This document shows positions 1 through 6,601 of a DNA stretch of 8,253 nucleotides, one piece after another. A program made the position numbers and the translations under genes. Source of the DNA: Candidatus Phaeomarinibacter sp. (GTDB taxonomy: Bacteria > Pseudomonadota > Alphaproteobacteria > CGMCC-115125); the NCBI GenBank assembly GCA_028279995.1, contig JANQMQ010000230.1, positions 1 through 8,253 of the forward strand, read 5' to 3'. Under the pieces are notes generated by a model, which ran no database searches, was not told the origin of the DNA, and saw only the letters and a program-made list of their open reading frames with translations. The stretch's first letter is position 1; every line of letters begins with the position of its first letter.

Positions 1-667
1 GCGCAGACCCACGACCGCCGCCAATGACACCGAGCCCGTGGGCGTCGTCGGTCATGAGCCAGGCATCATGACCGTCTGCAAGTGCAACCATCTCCGGCAA
101 TGGAGCAAGGTCGCCATCCATGGAAAACACGCCATCCGTGACAAGCAGTGCATGACGGGCAGACGCGCGATGCTCGGTCAGCAGGGATTCCAGATGCGCC
201 ATGTCGTTGTGCCGGAACACATGCATCTGCGCCCCGGACATCCGTGCGCCGGACATGAGACAGGCATGGCTCAGCTCATCTGCAAAGACCGCATCACCTG
301 CGCCCACCAGACTTGGGATGATGCCGGTGTTGGCAAGATAGCCGGCCCCAAAGATCAGTGCCGCTTCGGTTCCCTTGAGGCGAGCGAGTTTGCTTTCCAG
401 TTGTGCAAACAGGGGATGATTTCCGGTAACCAGACGCGAGGCGCCGGAGCCGACACCAAAGGTTTGCGTCGCTTCAATCGCCGCCCGCTTGACCGCCGGG
501 TGCTGCGACAGGTTGAGATAGTCATTGCAGCAGAACGAAATCACATCGCGTGTGTTGCGACGCGCCGCCCCTGCTGCACCACGGGCCGTCTCGCTCAATT
601 CACGCCGCTGGCCTCTCGCCTCAAGGTCGGCGAGCTTGGCACTGGCGAATTCGTCTAGGCTTGGCAT
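1..667 (-). CDS. bioF: 8-amino-7-oxononanoate synthase (KAPA synthase), 5' part
   Basis: Cytosolic PLP enzyme of the alpha-oxoamine synthase family that condenses L-alanine with pimeloyl-ACP or pimeloyl-CoA to give KAPA, CO2 and the free carrier. The first 222 residues are present; the gene runs off the left edge. Seen: the N-terminal CNDYLNLS motif (about residues 47-54), the glycine-rich GVGSGASRLVTG (71-82), FGAGY (106-110), SH134 (equivalent of the cofactor-stacking His133 in the E. coli enzyme), FRHND (151-155), VTDGVFSMDGD (176-186) and TDDAHGLGVIG (206-216), where D207 and H210 match E. coli D204 and H207. The PLP lysine lies beyond the window. The start ATG at 667 follows an AGAGGG-like ribosome site with a short spacer. 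It is divergent from bioA, which supports bioF over the related 2-amino-3-ketobutyrate CoA ligase or ALA synthase. Confidence 0.93.
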   Translation of the reverse strand, partial: MPSLDEFASAKLADLEARGQRRELSETARGAAGAARRNTRDVISFCCNDYLNLSQHPAVKRAAIEATQTFGVGSGASRLVTGNHPLFAQLESKLARLKGTEAALIFGAGYLANTGIIPSLVGAGDAVFADELSHACLMSGARMSGAQMHVFRHNDMAHLESLLTEHRASARHALLVTDGVFSMDGDLAPLPEMVALADGHDAWLMTDDAHGLGVIGGGRGSA

Positions 668-776
668 AGACCCTCTTATCTGTCCGGGATTTGTGTGTCC
701 GTATGGGGCTTGTTCCTGCGATGCGGGACACTATGCTCTGCCGCCTACCCGCCCTCAAGGATTTCTCGACATACGC
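668..776. promoter_or_regulatory. Divergent bioF-bioA promoter region
   Basis: These 109 bp separate the two divergent biotin start codons and must hold both promoters. Seen: on the plus strand a poor sigma70-like pair, TTGTTC (710-715) and TATGCT (732-737) with a 16-nt spacer, which would give a leader of about 33 nt for bioA. For bioF no clear -35/-10 pair stands out. Read on the minus strand, 676-685 is GGACAGATAA, which matches 7 of 10 positions of the alphaproteobacterial BioR box TTATAGATAA and sits 9 bp before the bioF start. The promoter assignments are inference; that control elements lie here follows from the gene layout. Confidence 0.5.
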
Positions 777-2069
777 ATGGCTGATCCGCACCCCACCTGG
801 CTTACCGATGGGTTTGAGCATATCTGGTTGCCCTATACTCAGATGCAAGACGCTCCCCTGCCCGCACCCATAGCGCGCACAGAGGGCTGTCGACTCATCA
901 TGGCGGACGACCGCGAACTCATCGACGGTGTGGCATCCTGGTGGACCGCAGCCCATGGCTACAATCACCCGCATATTCGCCAGGCGGTGACCCGACAGCT
1001 GGCAACCCTGCCACATGTCATGCTTGGCGGCCTTGCCCATGAACAGGCCTACACGCTGGCCACCCGGCTGGCGAACATGACACCCGGTGACCTATCGCGG
1101 GTGTTCTTTTCTGAATCCGGCTCGGTCTCGGTTGAGATCGCCATGAAGATGGCGGTGCAGTACTGGATCAACAAGGGCGCTTCGGGCCGCTCCCGCTTTG
1201 TGTCGTTCACCGGCGGCTATCACGGCGATACGTTTGCCACCATGTCCGTGTGCGATCCTGAAGAGGGAATGCACTCACTGTTTGCCGGATTGCTGGCGGA
1301 CCAGATCATCACCGACCTGCCCGCTGACACCATGAAACAACAAAGGTTTGAGGAGCTGCTGGCGTCGCGCACCAGCGAGATTGCCGCTGTTGTGATGGAA
1401 CCGCTGGTGCAGGGCGCCGGCGGCATGATCATGCATGCGCCGGAAACCCTCCGCTTCATTCGTGAGGCCTGCGACCGGCACGGCGTGCTGCTGATCCTGG
1501 ACGAGATTTTTACGGGCTTCGGCCGCACGGGCACGCTGTTTGCCTGCGAGCAGGCGGACATCGTGCCCGACATCATGACGCTGTCCAAAGCGTTGACCGG
1601 TGGCACTCTGCCCCTGGCGGCAACACTGGCCCGTACACATGTGTTTGACGCGTTCTTGTCTGATGACCCTGAACGCGCCCTGATGCACGGCCCCACCTAT
1701 ATGGGCAACGCCATGGGCTGTGCGGCGGCCAATGCAGCACTGGATCTGTTTGAGCAGGATCCTCCCGGACCACGCGTAGCACGCATCGAAGACCAACTGC
1801 GTGAGGAGCTGGAGCCTGCGCGGCCACTTGCCGGTGTACGTGATGTACGGGTCAAGGGCGCAATCGGTGTCATTGAGCTTGAACCACACACCGACCATGA
1901 CTGGATGAAAGCCGAGTTCATTTCACGCGGCGTCTGGATCCGGCCCTTCAACAACATTGTCTATACAACGCCCCCATTGGTGATTTCCGCCGGTGAGCTT
2001 TCGCAGATCACATCCGCCATGTTGGATGTGGTAGGTGCCTGGGGCACCCACAAAAACAAAGAAGGTTAG
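777..2069 (+). CDS. bioA: Adenosylmethionine-8-amino-7-oxononanoate aminotransferase (DAPA synthase)
   Basis: Cytosolic class III PLP aminotransferase that converts KAPA to 7,8-diaminononanoate with S-adenosylmethionine as amino donor, the biotin step after BioF. The protein is 430 aa, the usual length, and strongly resembles E. coli BioA along its whole length. Seen: HIWLPYTQM near the N-terminus (the usual HPYT is LPYT here), SWW (54-56), MLGG, GGYHGDT with Y148, VQGAGGM, DEIFTGFGRTG with D242, SKALTGGT with PLP lysine K271, HGPTYMGN, and WIRPF with R389, the counterpart of E. coli R391. The frame is open upstream to an ATG at 525, but that extension runs antisense to bioF and lacks family similarity; ATG 777 gives the family N-terminus. 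No good Shine-Dalgarno is seen: AAGGA at 757-761 is 15 nt from the ATG. The HAD gene follows after 5 nt. Confidence 0.95.
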   Translation: MADPHPTWLTDGFEHIWLPYTQMQDAPLPAPIARTEGCRLIMADDRELIDGVASWWTAAHGYNHPHIRQAVTRQLATLPHVMLGGLAHEQAYTLATRLANMTPGDLSRVFFSESGSVSVEIAMKMAVQYWINKGASGRSRFVSFTGGYHGDTFATMSVCDPEEGMHSLFAGLLADQIITDLPADTMKQQRFEELLASRTSEIAAVVMEPLVQGAGGMIMHAPETLRFIREACDRHGVLLILDEIFTGFGRTGTLFACEQADIVPDIMTLSKALTGGTLPLAATLARTHVFDAFLSDDPERALMHGPTYMGNAMGCAAANAALDLFEQDPPGPRVARIEDQLREELEPARPLAGVRDVRVKGAIGVIELEPHTDHDWMKAEFISRGVWIRPFNNIVYTTPPLVISAGELSQITSAMLDVVGAWGTHKNKEG

Positions 2070-2074
2070 AGCGC

Positions 2075-2719
2075 ATGGTCAAAGCAGTTATCTGGGATTT
2101 TGGCGGGGTCTTTACCTCAAGCCCATTCGAGGCCTTTGCCCGCTTTGAGCGTGAACGCGGCCTCCCTGAGGATCTGATCCGCAAGATCAACTCCACCAAC
2201 CATCTGGACAATGCATGGGCCAAGTTCGAGCGCTCGGACGTGACGATGGATGAGTTCGATGAGTTGTTTGCTCAGGAAGCAAAAGAGCTTGGCCATGATG
2301 TGCGGGGACGCGACATCATCGCGCTGCTGTCCGGTGACGTACGTCCGGAGATGCTCGCCGCCCTGAAGATCATCAAGGCCAAGGGTTTGCGGGTGAGCTG
2401 CATCACCAACAATGTCTCCGCCGGTGAGGGCGCGGGCATGGCGAGCAGCCACGAGAAGGCCAGGGCCGTCCAGGAAATCATGGATGAGTTCGAGCACATC
2501 ATCGAGTCCAGCAAGGCCGGCGTCCGCAAGCCACATCCAAGAATTTATGAGATGGCGCTGGAAGCGTTGGAGATGGATGCGGCGGACGCCGTCTATCTCG
2601 ATGACCTTGGCATCAACTGCAAGGCAGCCCATGAAGTCGGGATGAAAGCCATCAAGGTCACAAGCGCTGATCAGGCGCTGGCAGACCTCGAGGCAATTGT
2701 CGGCTTCACCTTGCGGTGA
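2075..2719 (+). CDS. HAD-superfamily (subfamily IA) phosphatase-like protein, epoxide hydrolase N-domain type
   Basis: A 214-aa haloacid-dehalogenase fold protein, probably a cytosolic phosphatase of unknown substrate. Motif I is WDFGGVFT (residues 7-14): D8 is the nucleophile, but the second Asp that normally acts as acid/base is G10, as in the sugar phosphatase YihX. Motif II is ITNN with T111, motif III is VRKPHPRIY with K152, and motif IV is LDD with D176 and D177. A helical cap lies at about residues 15-85. The last 70 residues (ESSKAGVRKP, VYLDDLGINCKAA, the ALADLEAIVG tail) closely resemble the N-terminal phosphatase domain of soluble epoxide hydrolase and ACAD10. The start at 2075 is preceded by GAAGG at 2061-2065, inside the last codons of bioA, so the two are very probably co-transcribed. 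Whether it serves biotin synthesis or is only a passenger cannot be told. Confidence 0.85.
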   Translation: MVKAVIWDFGGVFTSSPFEAFARFERERGLPEDLIRKINSTNHLDNAWAKFERSDVTMDEFDELFAQEAKELGHDVRGRDIIALLSGDVRPEMLAALKIIKAKGLRVSCITNNVSAGEGAGMASSHEKARAVQEIMDEFEHIIESSKAGVRKPHPRIYEMALEALEMDAADAVYLDDLGINCKAAHEVGMKAIKVTSADQALADLEAIVGFTLR

Positions 2720-2748
2720 GACCGTGGTGGCCGTTCGTGCCAAATGCA

Positions 2749-2776
2749 AAAAGCCCCGGCCTTGGCCGGGGCTTTT
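2749..2776. terminator. Bidirectional hairpin terminator between convergent genes
   Basis: A perfect 12-bp stem, AAAAGCCCCGGC (2749-2760) against GCCGGGGCTTTT (2765-2776), closes a CTTG loop. Because the arms begin with A and end with T, the RNA from either strand has a GC-rich stem followed by U residues. It lies 29 nt after the HAD stop codon and 22 nt after the stop of the convergent TerB-like gene, so it can end both operons. Confidence 0.9.
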
Positions 2777-2798
2777 CCATATCTGCGTTGCGATCTGA

Positions 2799-3263
2799 CT
2801 AGTCGGAGATACCCAGACGCGCCTGTGCGTCCTTGCGGGCTTTCTCAAGATCAGCGTCGCTGCGTCCCAGCTGGTTGGCAACGTTCTTGATCTGGTGAAC
2901 TTCGAACCGGTGCAGTTCGCCGTCTGCGTACGCGACTTCCCACATCATGGACAGAATGTCGATCTGCTCCTCGGTGCTGAAATTCTTCTTCACGGCATTG
3001 GTGAACTGCCAGTTGTCATAGTTTGACTTCTGACGCGCCGTTGCGATGTCGATCAGTGTCTGAGCATCGTCAGCATTAAGGTCGAAACGTTCACCGACGA
3101 TGCGTTCCATCGCGGCGCGTTCGCTTTCGTCAAAGTCTTTGTCCAGACGCGCACCTTCCACCATGAGAGCGGCCGCAGCGACCTGCTTCACGGAAAACGG
3201 GTCTGACGTTTCACCGCCCGGTGCGGCACGGTTTTCAAGAAAGGCAACAATTCGATCAAGCAT
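2799..3263 (-). CDS. TerB-like (COG4103/DUF533-type) tellurite-resistance-family protein
   Basis: A 154-aa acidic, all-helical protein without a signal peptide or membrane segment. Seen: an N-terminal LDRIVAFLE helix; a first helical unit VAAAALMVEGARLDKDFDESE (about 28-48); and a second with the TerB-type acidic loop AYADGELHRFE (111-121), where D114, E116 and E121 would be the metal-contacting residues by analogy with TerB. The family takes its name from the ter operon, but stand-alone members in proteobacteria are mostly uncharacterised and not tied to tellurite. The start ATG at 3263 has a good ribosome site, AAGGGGAA, 7 nt upstream. It lies 112 bp downstream of the transporter on the same strand and ends at the shared terminator, so it may be the distal gene of that operon. 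No ter partner genes are present. Confidence 0.8.
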   Translation of the reverse strand: MLDRIVAFLENRAAPGGETSDPFSVKQVAAAALMVEGARLDKDFDESERAAMERIVGERFDLNADDAQTLIDIATARQKSNYDNWQFTNAVKKNFSTEEQIDILSMMWEVAYADGELHRFEVHQIKNVANQLGRSDADLEKARKDAQARLGISD

Positions 3264-3319
3264 ATTTCGCTTCCCCTTGCGAGCGCACCTTCGGACTGGC
3301 GTCGTTCCGGTGTTTTATC

Positions 3320-3351
3320 GGGGTGCATCTGCAGTGCAGCAGACGCACCCC
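3320..3351. repeat. Intergenic stem-loop between transporter and TerB-like gene
   Basis: GGGGTGC (3320-3326) pairs with GCACCCC (3345-3351). After one A-C mismatch, TCTGC (3328-3332) pairs with GCAGA (3339-3343), leaving a 6-nt loop. The hairpin lies 24 bp after the transporter stop, which suits an operon-internal terminator or a 3'-end protecting structure. No U-run follows it on the minus strand (next comes CGATAAAA), so it is not a canonical intrinsic terminator; partial readthrough or mRNA stabilisation is equally possible. Confidence 0.55.
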
Positions 3352-3375
3352 TTACTCGTTTACTTCCTTACGCGG

Positions 3376-5730
3376 TTAGTGAGCCAAGATGCCCGAAGGC
3401 GCTTTGATCGGCGCACGGCGCGGGAACACCATATCGAGCACCACGGCGATGGCAGGCAGCACCGTGATGGCCATGATCATGTTCGTCAGGAACATGAAGG
3501 TGAGCAGCAGGCCCATGTCGGCCTGGAACTTCAGCGGTGAGAAGGTCCAGGTGCTCACGCCCACCGCAAGGGTGATGGCGGTGAACACAACGGCCATGCC
3601 GGTCTCGAACATCGACTGCTTAAAGCTGTCGGTGATGTCGAGGCCTTCGGCCAGGTGGAACTGCAGCCGGTTGTAGATGTAGAACGCGTAGTCCACGCCC
3701 AGACCCACGGCCAGCACCATCACCGGCAGGGTCGCAACCTTGAGGCCGATTTCCAGCTCCTTCATGAACCAGTAGCCCAGGAAGGTGGCCAGCGTCAGAG
3801 GCACACAGCAGCAGATTGTTGCGCGCCAGTCGCGGTAGGTTAGGTACACCAGAAGAATGATGGTGGCGTACACGTAGAGCATCATCGGCAGCTCGGAGGT
3901 TTCGATTTCCTCGTTGGTGGCCGCCTGAACGCCCACATTGCCTGACGCAAGACGGATCGTGACGTCGTCGCGTGGGTTGGCTTCACGCCATGTCTTCACA
4001 CCGGCAATCACGTTTTCAATCGTGGTTGCCTTGGAATCATCCGTGAAGATCTGCAGCGGCAGGGTTGTACAATCCACGTCCAGCAGACCAGAAGAGGTCG
4101 GAACCGGCCCCACGGCCTGCACAAGAGCGAACTTGTTGCGCGGCAGTGTCTGGTATTTGAGGTTGCCCTCGTTCCAGCCGGCTGATGATGCCTTGGCGGC
4201 AGTTGGCAGTGAAATCACAGCCGCCACACCTTCGCGGTTGGACATGTACCAGGAGAACCGGGCGAGATAGTTCATCACGTCGTGGTTGATACATGCTTCA
4301 GACGGCGTCTCGTTGATGACCGTCAGCAGGTTGAGGCCAAGTGCGAACTTGTCTACCACGAAGCGACTGTCTTCGTTGTAGCGCGCATCTTCCCGCAGCT
4401 CCGGTGCACCGGCATGCAGGTCACCCACGTGGCGGCCCGTGCTCTGCCAGAAAGCGACGACGAAGAGAACGATGCTGCTGAAGAAGATGACAACAGCCAC
4501 GCGCGGCTCGGCCAGACGGCCCACATGTGCCATGACGCGCAGGCGGAAGTCGCGGGCGCGGTTGGCGCGATCCACAAACTTCTCATCAAACGAGAAGTAG
4601 CTGGCCAGAAGCGGCAGCATCACAAGGTTGGTGACAATCTTGAGTGCCACACCGATGGACGCCGTAATCGCGAGTTCCTGGATCATGCCGATCGGAATAA
4701 GGATCAGCGTACCGAAGCCCACGAGGTCGGTGATGAGAGCCATGGAGCCGGGGATAAACAGAAGACGGAAACTCGCACGCGCTGCGGTATCCCCGTCCGA
4801 CCCGGAGGTTATCTCCTTGGTTATGAGATTGATCTGTTGCACGCCATGGGACACCCCGATGGCGAACACCAAGAAGGGCACAAGGATCGCCAATGGATCC
4901 AACCCGAAGCCGAGGATGTGCAGCACACCGAATTGCCAGATCAGCGATGTCAGCGAACAGAACAAGGCAAGGAATGTGAGTGCCCAGGATTGCGCATAGA
5001 GATGCACGGATATGGCGGTGAGGATGAATGCGATGATGAAGAAGACCACCACCGTCTGCGCCCCGTCCGCGATATCACCAATCAACTTGGCAAAGCCGAT
5101 TATGTGGACAGTGTACTGATCGTTCTCGTATTGCCCTCGAATTTTCTCCTCTAGCTGATCAGCAAGGTCGAAATAATCGAGTCTTTCTTGGGTCTGAGGA
5201 TCAATGTCCAGCAGCTCAGCCACCACCATAGCCGCCGTGGAATCTTCAGCCACCAATCGTCCAAGGAAGTTGCCGCGCACAACATTGTTCTCGATGCGCT
5301 CAAGCGCCTCGGGCGTCATGTTGTTGACGGTGACCGTCCCCGGGATCACGTCATCGGCGTTGATGCCTTCTTCGGTGATTTCCAGATATCGGGTGTTGGG
5401 TGTCCACAGTGAAGTCACTGTCCGGCGGTCAACGCCTGGCAGGTAGAACAGTTCGTCGGTGACTTCCTTATAGGTGCGGAAAAAGTCCTCGTTCCAGATC
5501 GTACCTTCACGCTGGGCGAGGACGATGATCACGCGGTTCGAGCCGAAGAGGCGATCGCGATACTCCTGGAAGGTCTCAATATATTCGTGACCTGTCGGCA
5601 GCTGCTTTTCAAAGCCCGCATCCATGCGGAGCTGAAAGGCGTAGTACGCACAGTAGATTGTTACGAGCGCGAAGGCGGCGAGGATAAGTCCCCGGGCGCC
5701 AAACAACACGTTTTCCAGCAGCTTGATCAT
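3376..5730 (-). CDS. RND/MMPL-superfamily transporter (HAE3 type, COG1033)
   Basis: A 784-aa inner-membrane protein with the RND duplicated plan. Helix 1 (about 12-33) is followed by a periplasmic domain (34-222), helices 2-6 (about 225-378) and helix 7 (about 410-428); then a second periplasmic domain (430-612), helices 8-12 (about 613-766) and a short cytosolic tail. The second half carries GLGVDYAFYIYNR, with D680-Y681 being the proton-relay pair typical of MmpL/HAE3 proteins; the matching site in the first half is AIGVSHGVQQ (290-299), without the acid. Two cysteines in the second periplasmic domain (C480, C554) could form a disulfide. Relatives export hydrophobic or lipid molecules (the hopanoid transporter HpnN is one), but the substrate here is unknown. 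The start ATG at 5730 has GGAA 6 nt upstream. No membrane fusion protein or outer-membrane channel gene is adjacent. Confidence 0.9.
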   Translation of the reverse strand: MIKLLENVLFGARGLILAAFALVTIYCAYYAFQLRMDAGFEKQLPTGHEYIETFQEYRDRLFGSNRVIIVLAQREGTIWNEDFFRTYKEVTDELFYLPGVDRRTVTSLWTPNTRYLEITEEGINADDVIPGTVTVNNMTPEALERIENNVVRGNFLGRLVAEDSTAAMVVAELLDIDPQTQERLDYFDLADQLEEKIRGQYENDQYTVHIIGFAKLIGDIADGAQTVVVFFIIAFILTAISVHLYAQSWALTFLALFCSLTSLIWQFGVLHILGFGLDPLAILVPFLVFAIGVSHGVQQINLITKEITSGSDGDTAARASFRLLFIPGSMALITDLVGFGTLILIPIGMIQELAITASIGVALKIVTNLVMLPLLASYFSFDEKFVDRANRARDFRLRVMAHVGRLAEPRVAVVIFFSSIVLFVVAFWQSTGRHVGDLHAGAPELREDARYNEDSRFVVDKFALGLNLLTVINETPSEACINHDVMNYLARFSWYMSNREGVAAVISLPTAAKASSAGWNEGNLKYQTLPRNKFALVQAVGPVPTSSGLLDVDCTTLPLQIFTDDSKATTIENVIAGVKTWREANPRDDVTIRLASGNVGVQAATNEEIETSELPMMLYVYATIILLVYLTYRDWRATICCCVPLTLATFLGYWFMKELEIGLKVATLPVMVLAVGLGVDYAFYIYNRLQFHLAEGLDITDSFKQSMFETGMAVVFTAITLAVGVSTWTFSPLKFQADMGLLLTFMFLTNMIMAITVLPAIAVVLDMVFPRRAPIKAPSGILAH

Positions 5731-5908
5731 ATTAAGTTCCGTTTCACTCCACGCTGCGCGACGCTTTGCGGTTTTGCCACCGCTGACGCCTGCGCGTACT
5801 CAAACCCAATCTGTGATGCCGGATTTGTCTGACCGCTTCGACGCGTGGACGGACCGGTCTGGCCCACCGCGTCGCACGGCAAAAACATCCCCGGCTGAAA
5901 CCACTGCC

Positions 5909-5921
5909 GCGCGTGACGCGC
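5909..5921. repeat. Palindrome GCGCGT-G-ACGCGC
   Basis: A perfect inverted repeat with 6-bp arms around a single G, about 180 bp upstream of the transporter start. It could be an operator half-site pair. Its pure G/C/T/A-poor composition in GC-rich DNA makes chance formation quite possible. Confidence 0.3.
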
Positions 5922-6091
5922 CCACAGAGCCTCAGTCAATTCATCGTACCAATGTCAGGGGTCGTACTTGCGGGTCACGTTTCGCGATCAATGCATCTGG
6001 TGATGCCTCGCCCCCCGGTGACCAGCGGCACACAGGCTCACGCCCGAATGCACCCCTCCCCAATGGTTTCTCCTTGTCAGTCCGGCCTGTT

Positions 6092-6131
6092 GCCGACTTC
6101 TTGGTTTTGTCCAGCTTGCCCGCCGACTTCT
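6092..6131 (+). repeat. Direct repeat GCCGACTTCT, 30-bp period
   Basis: Two identical 10-mers, at 6092-6101 and 6122-6131, start exactly 30 bp apart, close to three helical turns, so a protein could meet both on the same DNA face. A third clear copy was not found at the same period. It lies roughly midway between the two divergent starts. Regulatory meaning is inference. Confidence 0.35.
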
Positions 6132-6239
6132 GTTCTTGATCTCGGGATTACCATGCCTATGGCGCATGTTGAACAACCCCGAGCGTTCCCGATAGCACGG
6201 GACGGGCAACGTTGGTACAAAAACATGAAAGAAACATCA

Positions 6240-6249
6240 GCAAATTTGC
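6240..6249. repeat. Palindrome GCAAATTTGC in an AT-richer patch
   Basis: A perfect 10-bp palindrome beside an A-rich stretch (about 6218-6236) that stands out from the GC-rich surroundings. It could be an operator or lie in a promoter for the downstream plus-strand transcript. TTGGTA at 6212-6217 is a possible -35, but the matching -10 (CATCAG, 6235-6240) is poor. Confidence 0.3.
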
Positions 6250-6363
6250 GGCACCGGCACCATAGGGAAGACCCATCCGGCGTGCGCTTTGCTTGGAACA
6301 TGGTTAACCTCAACCCGCCACACTCCTGCCGTGCAGGCGAGCGCCGGGGCGCAGAATGATCTG

Positions 6364-6388
6364 AAAGGTGACGCCTGTGTCACTTTTT
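6364..6388 (+). terminator. Terminator-like hairpin with T-run inside the intergenic region
   Basis: AAAGGTGAC (6364-6372) pairs with GTCACTTTT (6379-6387) in a 9-bp stem containing one G-U pair, with a 6-nt loop GCCTGT and a five-T run on the plus strand. This looks like an intrinsic terminator 214 bp before the diiron gene, yet no gene ends here. It could end a small RNA, act as an attenuator in a long leader of the diiron gene, or be a DNA operator (GTGAC-N6-GTCAC). Confidence 0.45.
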
Positions 6389-6583
6389 CCTTGCCGCGGC
6401 AGACCATCACACCTACTTTTTTGTCAGCAGGAACGCCTTTGAGGCGATCAGGCCCGGATTTTTGCCCCTGCGCCGCCTTTTTTGCTGTTTGACCTGGCTA
6501 GGGCAGACCGGCAACCAGCGCGGAATTGGGCCCCTTAGAGCTGTTTTGACCCGTGCCCTTGCGTGAGGGGGCATCGGTTTCTT

Positions 6584-6590
6584 GGAGGAG
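6584..6590 (+). promoter_or_regulatory. Shine-Dalgarno GGAGGAG deciding the diiron gene start
   Basis: A strong purine-rich ribosome site, 11 nt before ATG 6602. A GTG at 6563 is in frame further upstream but would place this site inside the coding sequence and has no comparable site of its own, so ATG 6602 is preferred. Confidence 0.75.
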
Positions 6591-6601
6591 ACAACTCACC
6601 G

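Larger units (their letters stand above)
5731..6601. other. Long divergent intergenic region without a convincing gene
   Basis: This 871-bp stretch separates the divergent transporter and diiron-protein starts. Short open frames exist on both strands, but none has a family resemblance, a clear ribosome site or coding-like composition. What can be seen: a GC-rich palindrome (5909-5921), a 10-nt direct repeat 30 bp apart (6092-6131), an AT-richer patch around 6215-6250 with a 10-bp palindrome (6240-6249), a small hairpin CCTGC-CGT-GCAGG (6325-6337), a terminator-like hairpin (6364-6388), a 10-bp palindrome TGCCGCGGCA (6392-6401) and several T-runs up to 6485. It presumably holds both promoters and perhaps a small RNA. 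No -35/-10 pair was good enough to call. Confidence 0.6.

Noticed and set aside
38..658. 206-codon open frame on the plus strand
   Set aside because: It is antisense to bioF, which carries the full set of alpha-oxoamine synthase motifs.
525..776. Upstream in-frame extension of bioA to an ATG at 525
   Set aside because: It runs antisense through the start of bioF, has no family similarity, and would make BioA 84 residues longer than usual; ATG 777 gives the normal length.
2117..2881. 254-codon open frame on the minus strand
   Set aside because: It is antisense to the HAD gene, crosses the terminator and overlaps the end of the TerB-like gene; no family features are seen.
2799..3263. Tellurite resistance function for the TerB-like gene
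   Set aside because: No terC, terD or terZ neighbours are present and stand-alone members of this family are generally not linked to tellurite, so only the family name is used.
4282..5154. 290-codon open frame on the plus strand
   Set aside because: It lies wholly antisense to the transporter, whose domains and helices are clear; its His-, Asp- and Arg-rich translation is typical of a mirror of hydrophobic coding sequence.
5723..6359. Plus-strand open frames of 138 and 148 codons in the long intergenic region
   Set aside because: The first begins inside the transporter start; both are rich in Pro, Arg, Ser and Thr, lack ribosome sites and resemble nothing I recognise. Weak support only, so not called.
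6489..6551. TTGACC hexamers (6489-6494 and 6546-6551) as -35 elements for the diiron gene
   Set aside because: No acceptable -10 hexamer lies 16-18 nt downstream of either.
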